A DNA stretch of 64,000 bases from CBDCNP01 sp965222425 (lineage in GTDB: Bacteria > Acidobacteriota > Vicinamibacteria > Marinacidobacterales > DATDRI01), in contig CBDCTW010000022.1 in NCBI GenBank assembly GCA_965222425.1, forward strand, positions 992,001 to 1,056,000, written 5' to 3'. Of the stretch, positions 7,469-16,201 are shown one piece after another. Under the pieces are notes generated by a model that made no database searches, had not been told where the DNA came from, and saw only the letters and a program-made list of their open reading frames with translations. The position numbers and the translations under genes are program-made. Every line of letters begins with the position of its first letter. Positions within the stretch are counted from its first letter, which is position 1.

Positions 7469-10400
7469 ATGTGGAAGACCGTATTGAAGAGAACTGTGCT
7501 GGTACTCGTGGTCTGCGGATTCACGCTCACCTGGTCTCAAAGTGGACGCGCGGTGGATTGCCTCGTCGAGCGTGGTGACGACCCGTTGGAAGCGTTGGCT
7601 ACGTCAATTCAGCACAACGTTTTTATCGGGCTCGACAACTCGAGCTCGATGAAAACTCCCGTTCCTGGCGACCCTCTCGGAAGGAACCGTTTGGATGTCG
7701 CCAAGGATGTGCTGGAGCTTGTGATCGGTGGCGTCGGCGATGCGGTCAACTGGGGCTTCTTCTATAGCGTGAGACAAAGCGCTGCTACCCCCGGTCTGGG
7801 GGACGCAGGCTGCGCGGTCCCGCAAGAACTGCACCCAGACGGCTCGCTCAAGACAGGCACCGACGCAACATTCGATCCATCGATCGGCCCGACACACAGG
7901 AACAACAACTGTGTGGGTCTCGAGCAGCGCGATTTGACGATTCCCGTCGCCTGCGGAGACAATGACAACAGGGAAGAAATCCTGAAAAAACTCCGCCCGC
8001 GAAGTGAAGGGGGTATTAGGAGCAACGCCGGCACCGCGAACGCCCCTTCGCTCGATCAAATCGCCAACATCATCGCCAACGACTTCATGGGACCCGATCG
8101 GCCGGCGGGACAGAAGAACATCATCATTTATCTTTCCGACGGTGCGGAAACCTGCGCTTGTGGACGCGATCCCGACGGCGACGGTACCACATTGCCCGAC
8201 TTCATCGAGCTGCCACCTGGACTTCCCGGTTTCGAGCCGTCGCCGACGCAAGCTGCGGCGGTTATGAGAGTGGACAACACACCGGGCACTCCCGTGTTAG
8301 AGAACATCGGCGCCTTCAACAGTAGCTCTCGTTTCCGGCGCGGCTACAACGCGGGTGTGATGGCCCGCCATGCGCTCGCCCGCATCGATCCCGCTTTCGA
8401 CGGCAGCGAGGGGGACATCTTCATCGGGTACATCTTCGATCCGAACATTGAGTCCAAAAAGGTGGCCAACCACTGGGCCTGGCAGGCTTCCGGCTTCGGC
8501 TGGACGACTCCGGCTCGTCCGGAGTGTCCTGTCGGAGGAGGGTTCGGCTGCTCTCGACCGGCCTTCATCTCCGACGACGCGGAGGAGCTGGCCGCCCAGC
8601 TGTTCAATGTTCTGGCTCAAGTGGGTGTGCCGGACGCAACGCTTGGCCTAGCTGCATCGGTAGTCGGCTCCGTGCCGGACGTGATTCACACAAACACCAA
8701 CCCCGCCCTGACGGCAGCGGACATACTGGCCAGCGGCGTAGCCGACACCGAAGCCCGAGGGCGAAGAGCATCCCACCGAAATAATGTTCTGCTCACGTCG
8801 CAATTCACCACCCCGGGGTTCGACGGAACCCTCAAGGCTTTCAACACTTTCGAAGTGCAGGCAGACCAAACTCGTATTGCCGATTTCACCGAGCTATGGG
8901 ATGCGGGCGAGTTGCTTAGGGATCGCGTGCTCGCTACCGATCCGCGGAGGATCTATTTCAACCGCTCGGACGGAACCGGCGGCCAGTTGAGCTCCACGTT
9001 GGGTTCGACGACTCTCGCGCCAGGCGAGTTGAGTGTAGGCATGGGATTTCTGAGTGGTCTCGATCCCACCGGTGTCGGAGCCAAGAGCCCCACGGATGCG
9101 GCCGAGATCGTCGAAAAGGTCATCCAAGGCTGGCGGCTGGTCATCGACGAGACGGATGGATTCTACAAGAGCGATGGCGTCACGCTGAACTTCTCGGAGT
9201 TCGAAGAGGACGGAACGCCTACCTGGAAACTTCGTGAATCGACGATGTCGTCTCCAGCTATTGTCCTCGCGCCGCCACGGCCCCCCGAGATAGATGTGCT
9301 CGAGCCGTCGGCGGCATACCGCACGTTCTTCGACACACACATCAACCGGTTGACGGTGGTTTACATGGGGACCAACGGAGGGATGATTCACGCCTTTCGT
9401 GCCGATAACGGCTACGAGCTCTACGGTTACATTCCTCATGACCTGCTCCCCAAGCTGCGGGACCTCGTGCAAAATCTCGTGGCCGGTGCCAACGGCGTCG
9501 TAAACCATCAGTTCGGCGTCGCATCCTCGGTCACCATCCAGGATGTCTTTCTCCAAAACGCACCGAGCGGCAGCCCCGAGTGGCGCACCGTGATCTCCTT
9601 CGGACGAGGTCCAGGGGGCAAGTTCTTGACCGCCTTGGACGTTACGGAAGTTGGTGATTGGGATGGAACCTCGAGCAACAGTCTCCCCACGGGCTTTCAA
9701 CGCCCCGACCTCCTCTTCACCGTCGGCAACCGGGATGGAGTCCCTGATCTAGACGTGAACGGAGAGAGCTACGATGGCTTGGGCGAGACCTGGTCTATTC
9801 CGGTCATGGGGAGAGTGCAGAACGGCACTCCCGAAGGGCAATGGGTGCTCTTCGCTGCCTCGGGCTATGGCTGTGTGGGAACGGAAGAGGGAAGATTTCT
9901 CTACGTGCTCGCGCTCGAGGACGGAGTCGTATACCGGAAACTGGGACCGATTCCGGACGTAGTGGATGGCGCCGCGGGCGATGTCGGGGTCGATCAAAAC
10001 GCGATGGTTGCGACGCCCGCTCTCTTCAACCCGCACGAGCCGGGTGCGAACGACGGGAGGGACTTCGTCACCCGAGCCTATATTGCGGACCTGCAAGGGT
10101 TGGTGCACAAGTTGGATTCCACCGACCCCGATCCGGCGAATTGGGAGTTCGGCGTGTTCTTCGAGGTGACCAGCGAAGCCGACGTTTCTCCCGGGCAAGG
10201 ACTGCACAACCAGCCTATCTCCAGTCAAATCGCGATTCTGAAGCTCGCCACGACCAACCAAATTCTGCTTTTCCTGGGGACGGGAGGCGATCGGCGGGTC
10301 GCGCTGGATGAGCCAAACCGATTCAAGTTCGTGGGCATCGAGGACACCGACAACGTAGGGACAGTCGCTGTCGCCGACGCGGCCTTTACCGGAAACCTAC

Positions 10401-10834
10401 TGCTTACCGATGACGGAGATCCCTTTTTCTTCGATCTAGAGGAAGGGCATCGCGTCCACGTAGCGCCGGTGGCTGCCAGGGGCACCGGCCTCAATACCAA
10501 TGGAGTGGTCTTCTTTGCCTCGACCGTCAGGAACTTCGACCTCATCATTTGCATCCAGGACTTCTCCAGCAGTCTTACGGCAGCGGGCGTCACCGGTGGG
10601 CTCGGCTCCTTCGATTTGAGCTCGGCGGCCGGGATCCAAGGCACAGTCGACTTGGGTGCTGGGAGAACGACCGGGTTATTCCACCGTGACGAGCACCTAT
10701 ACGTCAGCAGTAGCGGTGGGCTCGGCCTTGCTGGAGCAACGACGGTATTGGGAAGCGACACGTTTCCAAGGCCACCGAGCTTCGACCCGACCCTACTGGT
10801 CCTAGTGGAGTCGTTCCGTTTTTCTCCTTTCTAG
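7469..10834 (+). CDS. PilY1-like exported protein: VWA domain plus C-terminal beta-propeller
   Basis: A 1121-residue exported protein. A signal peptide covers about residues 1-28. A von Willebrand A domain follows with MIDAS motif DNSSS (Asp56, Ser58, Ser60). A DPDGDGTTLPD Ca-binding-type loop lies near residue 234. From about residue 630 the PilY1 propeller begins with VYMGTNGGMIHAF and YGYIPHDLLPKL. PilY1 proteins cap type IV pili and control pilus extension, adhesion and mechanosensing. No minor pilins are encoded beside it here, which is unusual. I start at ATG 7469 (AAGAGAAG just upstream) rather than the in-frame 7391, because the signal peptide then begins properly. A strong terminator follows at 10928. 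Confidence 0.82.
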   Translation: MWKTVLKRTVLVLVVCGFTLTWSQSGRAVDCLVERGDDPLEALATSIQHNVFIGLDNSSSMKTPVPGDPLGRNRLDVAKDVLELVIGGVGDAVNWGFFYSVRQSAATPGLGDAGCAVPQELHPDGSLKTGTDATFDPSIGPTHRNNNCVGLEQRDLTIPVACGDNDNREEILKKLRPRSEGGIRSNAGTANAPSLDQIANIIANDFMGPDRPAGQKNIIIYLSDGAETCACGRDPDGDGTTLPDFIELPPGLPGFEPSPTQAAAVMRVDNTPGTPVLENIGAFNSSSRFRRGYNAGVMARHALARIDPAFDGSEGDIFIGYIFDPNIESKKVANHWAWQASGFGWTTPARPECPVGGGFGCSRPAFISDDAEELAAQLFNVLAQVGVPDATLGLAASVVGSVPDVIHTNTNPALTAADILASGVADTEARGRRASHRNNVLLTSQFTTPGFDGTLKAFNTFEVQADQTRIADFTELWDAGELLRDRVLATDPRRIYFNRSDGTGGQLSSTLGSTTLAPGELSVGMGFLSGLDPTGVGAKSPTDAAEIVEKVIQGWRLVIDETDGFYKSDGVTLNFSEFEEDGTPTWKLRESTMSSPAIVLAPPRPPEIDVLEPSAAYRTFFDTHINRLTVVYMGTNGGMIHAFRADNGYELYGYIPHDLLPKLRDLVQNLVAGANGVVNHQFGVASSVTIQDVFLQNAPSGSPEWRTVISFGRGPGGKFLTALDVTEVGDWDGTSSNSLPTGFQRPDLLFTVGNRDGVPDLDVNGESYDGLGETWSIPVMGRVQNGTPEGQWVLFAASGYGCVGTEEGRFLYVLALEDGVVYRKLGPIPDVVDGAAGDVGVDQNAMVATPALFNPHEPGANDGRDFVTRAYIADLQGLVHKLDSTDPDPANWEFGVFFEVTSEADVSPGQGLHNQPISSQIAILKLATTNQILLFLGTGGDRRVALDEPNRFKFVGIEDTDNVGTVAVADAAFTGNLLLTDDGDPFFFDLEEGHRVHVAPVAARGTGLNTNGVVFFASTVRNFDLIICIQDFSSSLTAAGVTGGLGSFDLSSAAGIQGTVDLGAGRTTGLFHRDEHLYVSSSGGLGLAGATTVLGSDTFPRPPSFDPTLLVLVESFRFSPF

Positions 10835-10927
10835 AGAAAGTCGGTGGAAAGTGGCTGATCCAGTGCGACATTTGGAACTCGGACATGCCAGTTCCGACCG
10901 GCGGCACTGAGTAGCATCAATGACTGG

Positions 10928-10975
10928 CGCACCCGCGAGGCCGACCGGTCCGCGGGTGCGTCGATTCTTCTATTC
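10928..10975 (+). terminator. rho-independent terminator after the PilY1-like gene
   Basis: A perfect 10-bp stem CGCACCCGCG (10928-10937) / CGCGGGTGCG (10951-10960) with a 13-base loop, followed by a T-rich stretch (TCGATTCTTCTATTCT). It lies between convergent genes and may serve both. Confidence 0.75.
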
Positions 10976-10990
10976 TGATGTCGGGGAAGC

Positions 10991-11224
10991 TCAGTTCATC
11001 GAGCAGGAGCCCGGACCGCGGGGGTCACCGCAAGGCCCACAGGGCCCGGGAGCCTCACGAGCCACCGCCGCCCCGTTTCCAGTATTCACCGCAAAGACCG
11101 AGAGTTGCTTCTCTAGCTGCTCGCTCTCACAGGCTGGGCAGCGGGGCGCGTCCTCGCTCGAGCTCAAGACAAGCGACTCGAACCGCTTGTCGCATTCCAA
11201 GCAGGCATATTCGAATATCGGCAT
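10991..11224 (-). CDS. FmdB-family zinc-ribbon protein
   Basis: A 77-residue protein starting MPIFEYACLECDKRFE, the hallmark opening of FmdB/CxxC-CxxC regulatory proteins. Two zinc knuckles are present: CLEC (8-11) and CPAC (about 29-32). A Gly/Pro/Cys-rich tail (GPCGPCGD) follows, also common in the family. Proposed roles in the family are regulatory, but the biochemical function is undefined. A TATAAT box lies 7 bases before the start codon, so the mRNA may be leaderless. It stands alone, convergent with the PilY1-like gene. Confidence 0.85.
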   Translation of the reverse strand: MPIFEYACLECDKRFESLVLSSSEDAPRCPACESEQLEKQLSVFAVNTGNGAAVAREAPGPCGPCGDPRGPGSCSMN

Positions 11225-11231
11225 AGCGTAG

Positions 11232-11237
11232 ATTATA
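11232..11237 (-). promoter_or_regulatory. TATAAT -10 box of the FmdB-like gene
   Basis: Read leftwards, TATAATCTACGCTATG places a perfect -10 box 7 bases before the start codon, so transcription should begin at or next to the ATG. The -35 region is poor. This predicts a leaderless mRNA. Confidence 0.5.
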
Positions 11238-11345
11238 GCGCGATTTGTCCGAAGCCGTGACCTCGAGCCCTAGAAGCCGTGGCCCTCCCGCCTCCGCCAA
11301 GGCTATGGCGCGGTCGCGTAGGCTAGTCCGTTTTTCATCAGCCTG

Positions 11346-11663
11346 CTAGCGAATCGGAGCGCCGCAGGCCTCGGCGGCTCTCCGAACCTGCACTCTAAGT
11401 GTGTCCATCGTTGTTCGCCCGGTTGCCGTCTGAATCTCGCCGTCTACATCGTCCAGCGTCTGGATCACGCCTTCCACTTCGGCCTTCACGAACTCGCAGT
11501 CCGATGAGTTGCGGATGATCTTGTTGGCGGCGGCCTCAGCTTCCTTGACGACGTCGATGTCGGAGATGGCCGCGCCGACCTGCTCACCCAGCCCTTTCTC
11601 GCCATCACCGCAGCCCGCAGCCACGAACAGGAACCCGGCGAAGAACCAAATGCTATGCTTCAT
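11346..11663 (-). CDS. small lipoprotein of unknown function
   Basis: A 105-residue protein with a lipoprotein signal peptide (KHSIWFFAGFLFVAAGC; Cys18 in VAAGC). The mature part is acidic, mostly helical and contains two further Cys (SSDCEF and the near-terminal EACGAPIR) that could pair in the periplasm. I do not recognise the family. ATG 11663 follows AAGGAAAACC. It is monocistronic by layout, with vapBC divergent 180 bases away. Confidence 0.65.
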   Translation of the reverse strand: MKHSIWFFAGFLFVAAGCGDGEKGLGEQVGAAISDIDVVKEAEAAANKIIRNSSDCEFVKAEVEGVIQTLDDVDGEIQTATGRTTMDTLRVQVRRAAEACGAPIR

Positions 11664-11797
11664 AAGGTTTTCCTTTCGAGTGACTTGTTTTTATCAGGAT
11701 AGCATCGCGAAGCCTGGTCTGCGATAAGGGAGACAATCTCCCCATTTTTTGGGTCCTTACCTATGAGCGCCATTCGGCAGGATCAGCCTGGGCTCAC

Positions 11798-11826
11798 TTG
11801 ACGTACGCAGTGCAATGTCCTACACT
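11798..11826 (+). promoter_or_regulatory. sigma70 promoter of vapBC
   Basis: TTGACG (11798-11803), a 17-base spacer and TACACT (11821-11826), both near consensus. The predicted start site is about 11833-11838, only 6-10 bases before the vapB ATG. Autoregulation by the VapB RHH domain at this site would be typical. Confidence 0.7.
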
Positions 11827-11843
11827 ACATTACAGGGTTGAAT

Positions 11844-12098
11844 ATGGAATCTCAGATAAGCGTTCGCGTGCCCGAGGATTTGCGGCGTGCTTTGGAGGAA
11901 GCCTCGCAACGGATGAACCGCAAGAGCGGCGAAATCGTTCGCATGGCTCTGCGGCAGTTTCTGGCCTTGCCGCCTGGACCCGCCGAACGCCCGGCGGAAC
12001 GAGTGCGGGGTCTCATCGGCTCGCTCGAGTCAGGGATGCCTGATTTAGCCGAACAGCATCGCGACTACATTCTGGACTCGCTAAAGAATGCCCGCTGA
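11844..12098 (+). CDS. vapB: VapB-type ribbon-helix-helix antitoxin
   Basis: An 84-residue antitoxin. The N-terminus ISVRVPEDLRRALEEAS then KSGEIVRMALRQFL is a ribbon-helix-helix DNA-binding fold (strand followed by two helices). The C-terminal half, ending YILDSLKNAR, is the expected toxin-wrapping tail. It neutralises the PIN-domain toxin encoded next and probably represses the shared promoter. I choose ATG 11844 over the in-frame TTG 11838 because AGGG at 11834-11837 is spaced for ATG. Its last 11 bases overlap vapC, a normal toxin-antitoxin arrangement. Confidence 0.85.
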   Translation: MESQISVRVPEDLRRALEEASQRMNRKSGEIVRMALRQFLALPPGPAERPAERVRGLIGSLESGMPDLAEQHRDYILDSLKNAR

Positions 12099-12507
12099 GC
12101 TCCTACTGGATACCGGCGCCCTCGTTTCGCTACTCGACCGGAGCCAGACCCACCATCGTCGATTCGTTCGTTTCTTCGAAGACTGGCACGGACGTGTGGT
12201 GAGTAGTGAGGCTGTTCTCACCGAGGCTACACATCTACTGGGACGGGTTCACGGCGGTCGGAAGGCGTGCCTCGATTTCTTCCTGGCAGGAGGGGCCGTG
12301 CTCGTGCCATCGACCTTGGGCTCGCTGCGGCGCTCGAGAGAACTCATGGAAATCTACGAGAACCTTCCTATGGACTTCGCAGACTCCACCCTCGTGGTCC
12401 TTGCGGAGGAACTCGGCACCAATCTCGTGCTCACAACCGACCGGCGGGACTTCAGTACTTATCGAATAGCTAAGCGCAAGCGCTTCAGAGTCGAGCCGCG
12501 TCTCTAG
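12088..12507 (+). CDS. vapC: VapC-type PIN-domain RNase toxin
   Basis: A 139-residue PIN-domain ribonuclease. The acidic Mg2+-binding residues are all visible: Asp8 (LLLDTGAL), Glu46 (LTEATHLL), Asp99 (DFADSTLV; Asp96 adjacent) and Asp118 (LTTDRRDF). VapC toxins cut initiator tRNA, other tRNAs or 23S rRNA; the target of this one cannot be read from sequence. It overlaps vapB by 11 bases. No lesion is visible, so the module looks intact. Confidence 0.87.
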   Translation: MPAELLLDTGALVSLLDRSQTHHRRFVRFFEDWHGRVVSSEAVLTEATHLLGRVHGGRKACLDFFLAGGAVLVPSTLGSLRRSRELMEIYENLPMDFADSTLVVLAEELGTNLVLTTDRRDFSTYRIAKRKRFRVEPRL

Positions 12508-12841
12508 GCTCCCATCATACGCTGAATCTCTTCTTGGTCCTCCTCGGGCGAAAGGCCTTCGCACGTCCCCGATAAGAGCCCAGCATCTTTGCGCTGGGGC
12601 GCGCGTAGCCGTCGACAGCGGTTCCAACCTTTGGCTCCATGGGCACGGGACGAGGAGAACGTGGCGTGTTTGACGATGAGGTAGTTCGGTGAGCGTTCGA
12701 GCTCGTTGTCGGTACCCAATAGACACGGCAAGGCGTTATGACAAAAGCGGGCGACGTCCGTCTAAATCTAAGCCGTGTCTGAATGGGAATCGGAGACGCC
12801 CTTGCACGATGGGGTCTAATCTCCTACGATCTTCTCCTCAT
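12508..12841. other. intergenic region upstream of bioB with a 9-bp inverted repeat
   Basis: No convincing gene. AGACACGGC (12721-12729) and GCCGTGTCT (12772-12780) form a perfect inverted repeat with a 42-base loop, 62 bases before the bioB start. A leftward 75-codon frame (12504-12731) is open but has no recognisable feature. Neither a BirA nor a BioR consensus box was seen. Confidence 0.4.
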
Positions 12842-13801
12842 ATGGTTACGACAAACAAAAGAACCGATCGACGAAACACGCTTCTGGCGGAGCTGGGGAG
12901 TGTCTACGACCTCGCTCTTCCCGAGCTTCTCTATCGAGCACAGGGCGTCCACCGGGCGTCTCACGAGCCTTCGGACATCCAACGTTGCGCGCTCCTCAGT
13001 ATCAAAACCGGCGGATGCCCGGAAGATTGTGGCTACTGCGCCCAGAGCGCTCATTACGATACCGAGGTACCGTCGAGCGCTCTCATGACGACCGAAGACG
13101 TGCTCACCAAGGCACGCACCGCGAAGGAAGCGGGCGCCACACGGTTCTGCATGGGCACGGCGTGGCGATCGGTGAAAGACGGCAAGGATTTCGACGCCGT
13201 TTTGGAAATGGTCCGGGGGGTACGAGATCTCGGAATGGATGCGTGCGTGACGTTGGGGATGCTCAACGAAGCCCAGGCACGAGCGCTCAAAGAGGCCGGG
13301 CTCACCGCCTATAACCACAATCTTGACACTTCCCGCGAGTACTACCCGAACATCGTGACCACGCGCACCTACGACGACCGGCTGGCGACCCTGGACGCGG
13401 TAGAAGAGGCCGGAATCTCGGTTTGCTGTGGCGGCATTCTAGGGTTGGGAGAAAGCGTGGAAGATCGCTTGAAGCTCTTGGCGGAGCTTCGGATGCGCGA
13501 GATCCCACCGGAAAGTATTCCCATCAATGCTCTCATGCCGATGCCAGGAACTCCTCTCGAGGACGCGCCTCCCGTGGACGGGCTCGAGATGGTCCGCTTG
13601 ATCGCGACCACACGAATCTTCTTCCCGCGCGCACGCGTGCGACTCGCCGCAGGCCGAAGCCGTATGAGCCGGGAGCTCCAGTTCCTCTGCTTTTTCGCGG
13701 GCGCGAACTCGGTCTTCTTCGGTGAGAAGCTCTTGACCGCACCCAACCCTGAAACGAGCGAAGACGACGAGCTGTTTCGTTCGATGGGACTTCTCTCCTA
13801 G
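12842..13801 (+). CDS. bioB: biotin synthase (radical SAM)
   Basis: A 319-residue biotin synthase that inserts sulfur into dethiobiotin. The radical-SAM cluster motif CPEDCGYC gives Cys59, Cys63 and Cys66. Conserved BioB blocks follow: TRFCMGTAWR, YNHNLDTS, GGILGLGE, PPESIPINALMPMPGTPL, RLAAGRSRM (Arg ligand of the 2Fe-2S cluster) and LLTAPNPE. I start at ATG 12842; ATG 12809 and further upstream codons are in frame, but neither start has a strong ribosome site and the homologous region begins at about residue 20. It is followed after 13 bases by the bioDA fusion. Confidence 0.93.
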   Translation: MVTTNKRTDRRNTLLAELGSVYDLALPELLYRAQGVHRASHEPSDIQRCALLSIKTGGCPEDCGYCAQSAHYDTEVPSSALMTTEDVLTKARTAKEAGATRFCMGTAWRSVKDGKDFDAVLEMVRGVRDLGMDACVTLGMLNEAQARALKEAGLTAYNHNLDTSREYYPNIVTTRTYDDRLATLDAVEEAGISVCCGGILGLGESVEDRLKLLAELRMREIPPESIPINALMPMPGTPLEDAPPVDGLEMVRLIATTRIFFPRARVRLAAGRSRMSRELQFLCFFAGANSVFFGEKLLTAPNPETSEDDELFRSMGLLS

Positions 13802-13814
13802 GCAGTCCAGGCGC

Positions 13815-15740
13815 GTGAGCGACGCGATCGTTCTCGGCACCGATACCGATGCCGGGAAGACAACCTTTGCCCTCCTTTGGATGGCCGCCTTTCCGGAGGA
13901 CTATGCCTATTGGAAACCGGTAGAAACTGGTCCCTCTGACACCGAAACCGTCGAACGACTGGTACCTGACGCGCGTATGCACAGGCCGCTTGCCCGCTTC
14001 CGTGACGCTGTTGCTCCCGAGGTCGCCGCGGAGCGCGAAGGACGTTCGGTACCCGAGGTCGGTGAAATCTTGGACGCCGTTCCCGAGGACACGCGTTCTC
14101 TACTCATCGAGACTTTTGGGAGCCCCCTCTCGCCGCTCCGTCCAGACGCGCTGCAGATCGAGCTCATCCGCCGTTTCGAAAGGCCGAGTCTCCTGGTCGG
14201 CTCGACGGCTGTGGGCGCTGTCGGACGAGCCCTTCAGTCCATCGAGACGCTTCGCGCGTACGGCATCGAGCCCCGCGCATTGGTACTCATCGGGCCCGCG
14301 GACCCATACGCCGAGTCCAAGATTCGCCAACACGGGGGGCTCGACGTGTTCACGCTAGAGCCACCAGCAACGTTCGACGAGGAAGGCGTGCGACTCTGTG
14401 CCGAGAAACAAATCGATGTCCTGCGCTCCCTCTACGAAACGCTCGAAACGCTCGTGTCCGGGCAATCGGTCGACAAAGACTGGGTGGGGCGCGACCGGCG
14501 CTCGGTGTGGCACCCCTACACCTCTCTCAAAGATCCCGATGAGCCACTGAACGTCGTCGACTCGCGCGATGAGTTCTTGATTCTGGAAGACGGCCGACAG
14601 ATCATCGATGGCTTCTCTTCGTGGTGGACCATTCAGCACGCACATCGCTACCCCCCACTCATGAAGGCCCTCCGCGAAGCCGCGCGCCGATACGATCATG
14701 TGGTTTTCGCGGGCGTCACCCACCCCCCCGCCATCGAGCTCGCGGAACGGATGCTCGCGAGCATGCCCTGGTCGGGTGGCCGTGTCTTCTATTCTGACAA
14801 CGGCAGCACCGCGGTCGAAGTCGCCCTCAAGTTGGCCTATCAGTTTTGGTGTCACCGCGGCGAGCCAGGGCGACGCTTGTTCGTCGGCTTCGAGGGCGGT
14901 TACCACGGCGATACGTTCGGCGCGATGGCGGTGAGCCGCGATCCTCTGTTCTTCGGTACCTTCGAGCCCTTGCTCTTCGAATCGCGGATCGTCCCGCTTG
15001 CACCAAAGAGCCTGGATCGATTGCTCGAACGGGAAGGAAGTCGAGTCGCCGCAGTCATCATCGAGCCGCTGGTGCAAGGGGCGGGCGGCATGCTCATGCA
15101 CTCTCCCGAAACCCTTGCCGCGCTTGCGGACGTCGCGCGGAAGCACGGCGTGCTCTTCATCGCCGATGAAGTCATGACCGGTGGCGGTCGCACCGGAACC
15201 CTTTGGGCTCACCAGGCGGCCGGTATCACGCCCGATCTGGTCTCTGCGGGGAAGACCATCGCCGGGGGAATCCTTCCCATCGCCACCACTCTGGTCGCGC
15301 CTCACATCGTCGAGGCCTTCGACACCGAGGATCGGTCCCGCACGTTTTTTCACGGGCATTCCTTTACTGCCCATCCGCTTTCGTGTGCAGTGGGTGTTGC
15401 CAACTGGAGGCTCATGGAAAACGGCATCGGCGAAGGGCCGAGACAGATCGAGAGCTTTTGGCGGGAGCGGATCGAGCCGATGCGCTCGCGACCGGGCGTC
15501 AAAGACGTTCGCATCCAAGGAACGATCGCCGCTATCGAGCTCGACCTCCCGGGAGGCTATCTCGCCGACGCCGGCCGCCCCATACGCCAGGTGTGTCTGG
15601 AGCGGGGCGTGTACCTGCGACCGCTCGGGAACGTCCTCTATTCCCTCCCACCATTTCGTACGTCTCGAGCATCACTCGAACGGATTGCCGACGCGATGGA
15701 AGCGGCGCTGACGGAAGTCTTGGAAGCTAGCAACCCATGA
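13815..15740 (+). CDS. bioDA: BioD-BioA fusion: dethiobiotin synthetase / DAPA aminotransferase
   Basis: A 641-residue bifunctional enzyme. Residues 1 to about 210 are dethiobiotin synthetase with P-loop GTDTDAGKTT (Lys15), KPVETG and a nucleotide-binding tail. From about residue 225 it is the PLP enzyme DAPA aminotransferase: WHPYTSLKDP, DGFSSWWTIQHAHRYP, YSDNGSTAVEVALK, GGYHGDT, IADEVMTG and SAGKTIAGG, with the PLP lysine at Lys480. The two catalyse consecutive steps (KAPA to DAPA to dethiobiotin), so fusion allows channelling; plants use the same BIO3-BIO1 order. It sits 13 bases after bioB. An IS21-like repeat array starts at its stop codon, but the C-terminus appears full-length. Confidence 0.92.
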   Translation: MSDAIVLGTDTDAGKTTFALLWMAAFPEDYAYWKPVETGPSDTETVERLVPDARMHRPLARFRDAVAPEVAAEREGRSVPEVGEILDAVPEDTRSLLIETFGSPLSPLRPDALQIELIRRFERPSLLVGSTAVGAVGRALQSIETLRAYGIEPRALVLIGPADPYAESKIRQHGGLDVFTLEPPATFDEEGVRLCAEKQIDVLRSLYETLETLVSGQSVDKDWVGRDRRSVWHPYTSLKDPDEPLNVVDSRDEFLILEDGRQIIDGFSSWWTIQHAHRYPPLMKALREAARRYDHVVFAGVTHPPAIELAERMLASMPWSGGRVFYSDNGSTAVEVALKLAYQFWCHRGEPGRRLFVGFEGGYHGDTFGAMAVSRDPLFFGTFEPLLFESRIVPLAPKSLDRLLEREGSRVAAVIIEPLVQGAGGMLMHSPETLAALADVARKHGVLFIADEVMTGGGRTGTLWAHQAAGITPDLVSAGKTIAGGILPIATTLVAPHIVEAFDTEDRSRTFFHGHSFTAHPLSCAVGVANWRLMENGIGEGPRQIESFWRERIEPMRSRPGVKDVRIQGTIAAIELDLPGGYLADAGRPIRQVCLERGVYLRPLGNVLYSLPPFRTSRASLERIADAMEAALTEVLEASNP

Positions 15741-15806
15741 CATGAGGCGCCGAATTGGGCCATGACGTGCCGAATTTAGTTGATCAGGTGCTGTTTTGGA
15801 GCATGA
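15736..15806 (+). repeat. IS21-like terminal repeat array 1 (CATGA pentamers every 20/21 bp)
   Basis: CATGA or GATCA pentamers begin at 15741, 15761, 15782 and 15802 (spacing 20, 21, 20), each followed by a variant of CGTGCCGAATTT. The same layout recurs at 17804-17869 in the same orientation. Multiple repeats near two helical turns apart are typical of transposase-binding ends of IS21-like elements. No istAB genes are present, so this is an insertion scar. Confidence 0.5.
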
Positions 15807-16201
15807 ACAAACCCCCAGGGAAAAATCTCGTATCTGGACTCCTCCTGTTTTGCAAGTGTTTTAAATCTTCAACGTTGGTCCTCCGCTAGTGAATTTGTTC
15901 CCCGCTTTGCGAAGCTCTCGTCGGTATTGGCAGCGGTAGGTCAACCTAGCACTCGTATCTCCAGCCTGTGAGTGGAGGGGGTTGGCCGCGAATGGGCGTT
16001 TCCCCTCCTGGCCAAAATGGAAATCGCGCGTCTGGACGAGCGAAGCCACCGGCTGAGGCCGATCCTAGCTTCCGGGACGTAGTCTCGGGCCAAAAACACT
16101 CGAAAAAAATGTTAAGAAAAAGCATGACAGCTTTCGTGCAACAAATCTCCTCTCGATGACGCCGCTTTTGAGAACATCACTCACGTTCGCTACGTAGCGT
16201 T
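15807..16201. other. gene-free relic region
   Basis: I see no supported gene. It holds debris between the IS21-like array and an HNH-family relic. A leftward 62-codon frame (15861-16049) is open but unrecognised. The last 85 bases (16125-16209) are a repeat shared with 34813-34893. Confidence 0.4.

Noticed and set aside
12504..12731. Leftward 75-codon frame between vapC and bioB
   Set aside because: It is open and its end (SPEEDQEEIQRMMGA) looks protein-like, but there is no supporting start site or family; kept only as a note in the gap entry.
280..15740. Long antisense frames opposite the amidohydrolase, PilY1-like and bioDA genes (for example 14355-15518 leftward)
   Set aside because: They are GC-driven shadows of strong genes, with low-complexity composition and no recognisable domains.
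15861..16049. Leftward 62-codon frame in the relic region as a real small gene
   Set aside because: No ribosome site, no recognised family, and it lies in a region made of repeats and relics.
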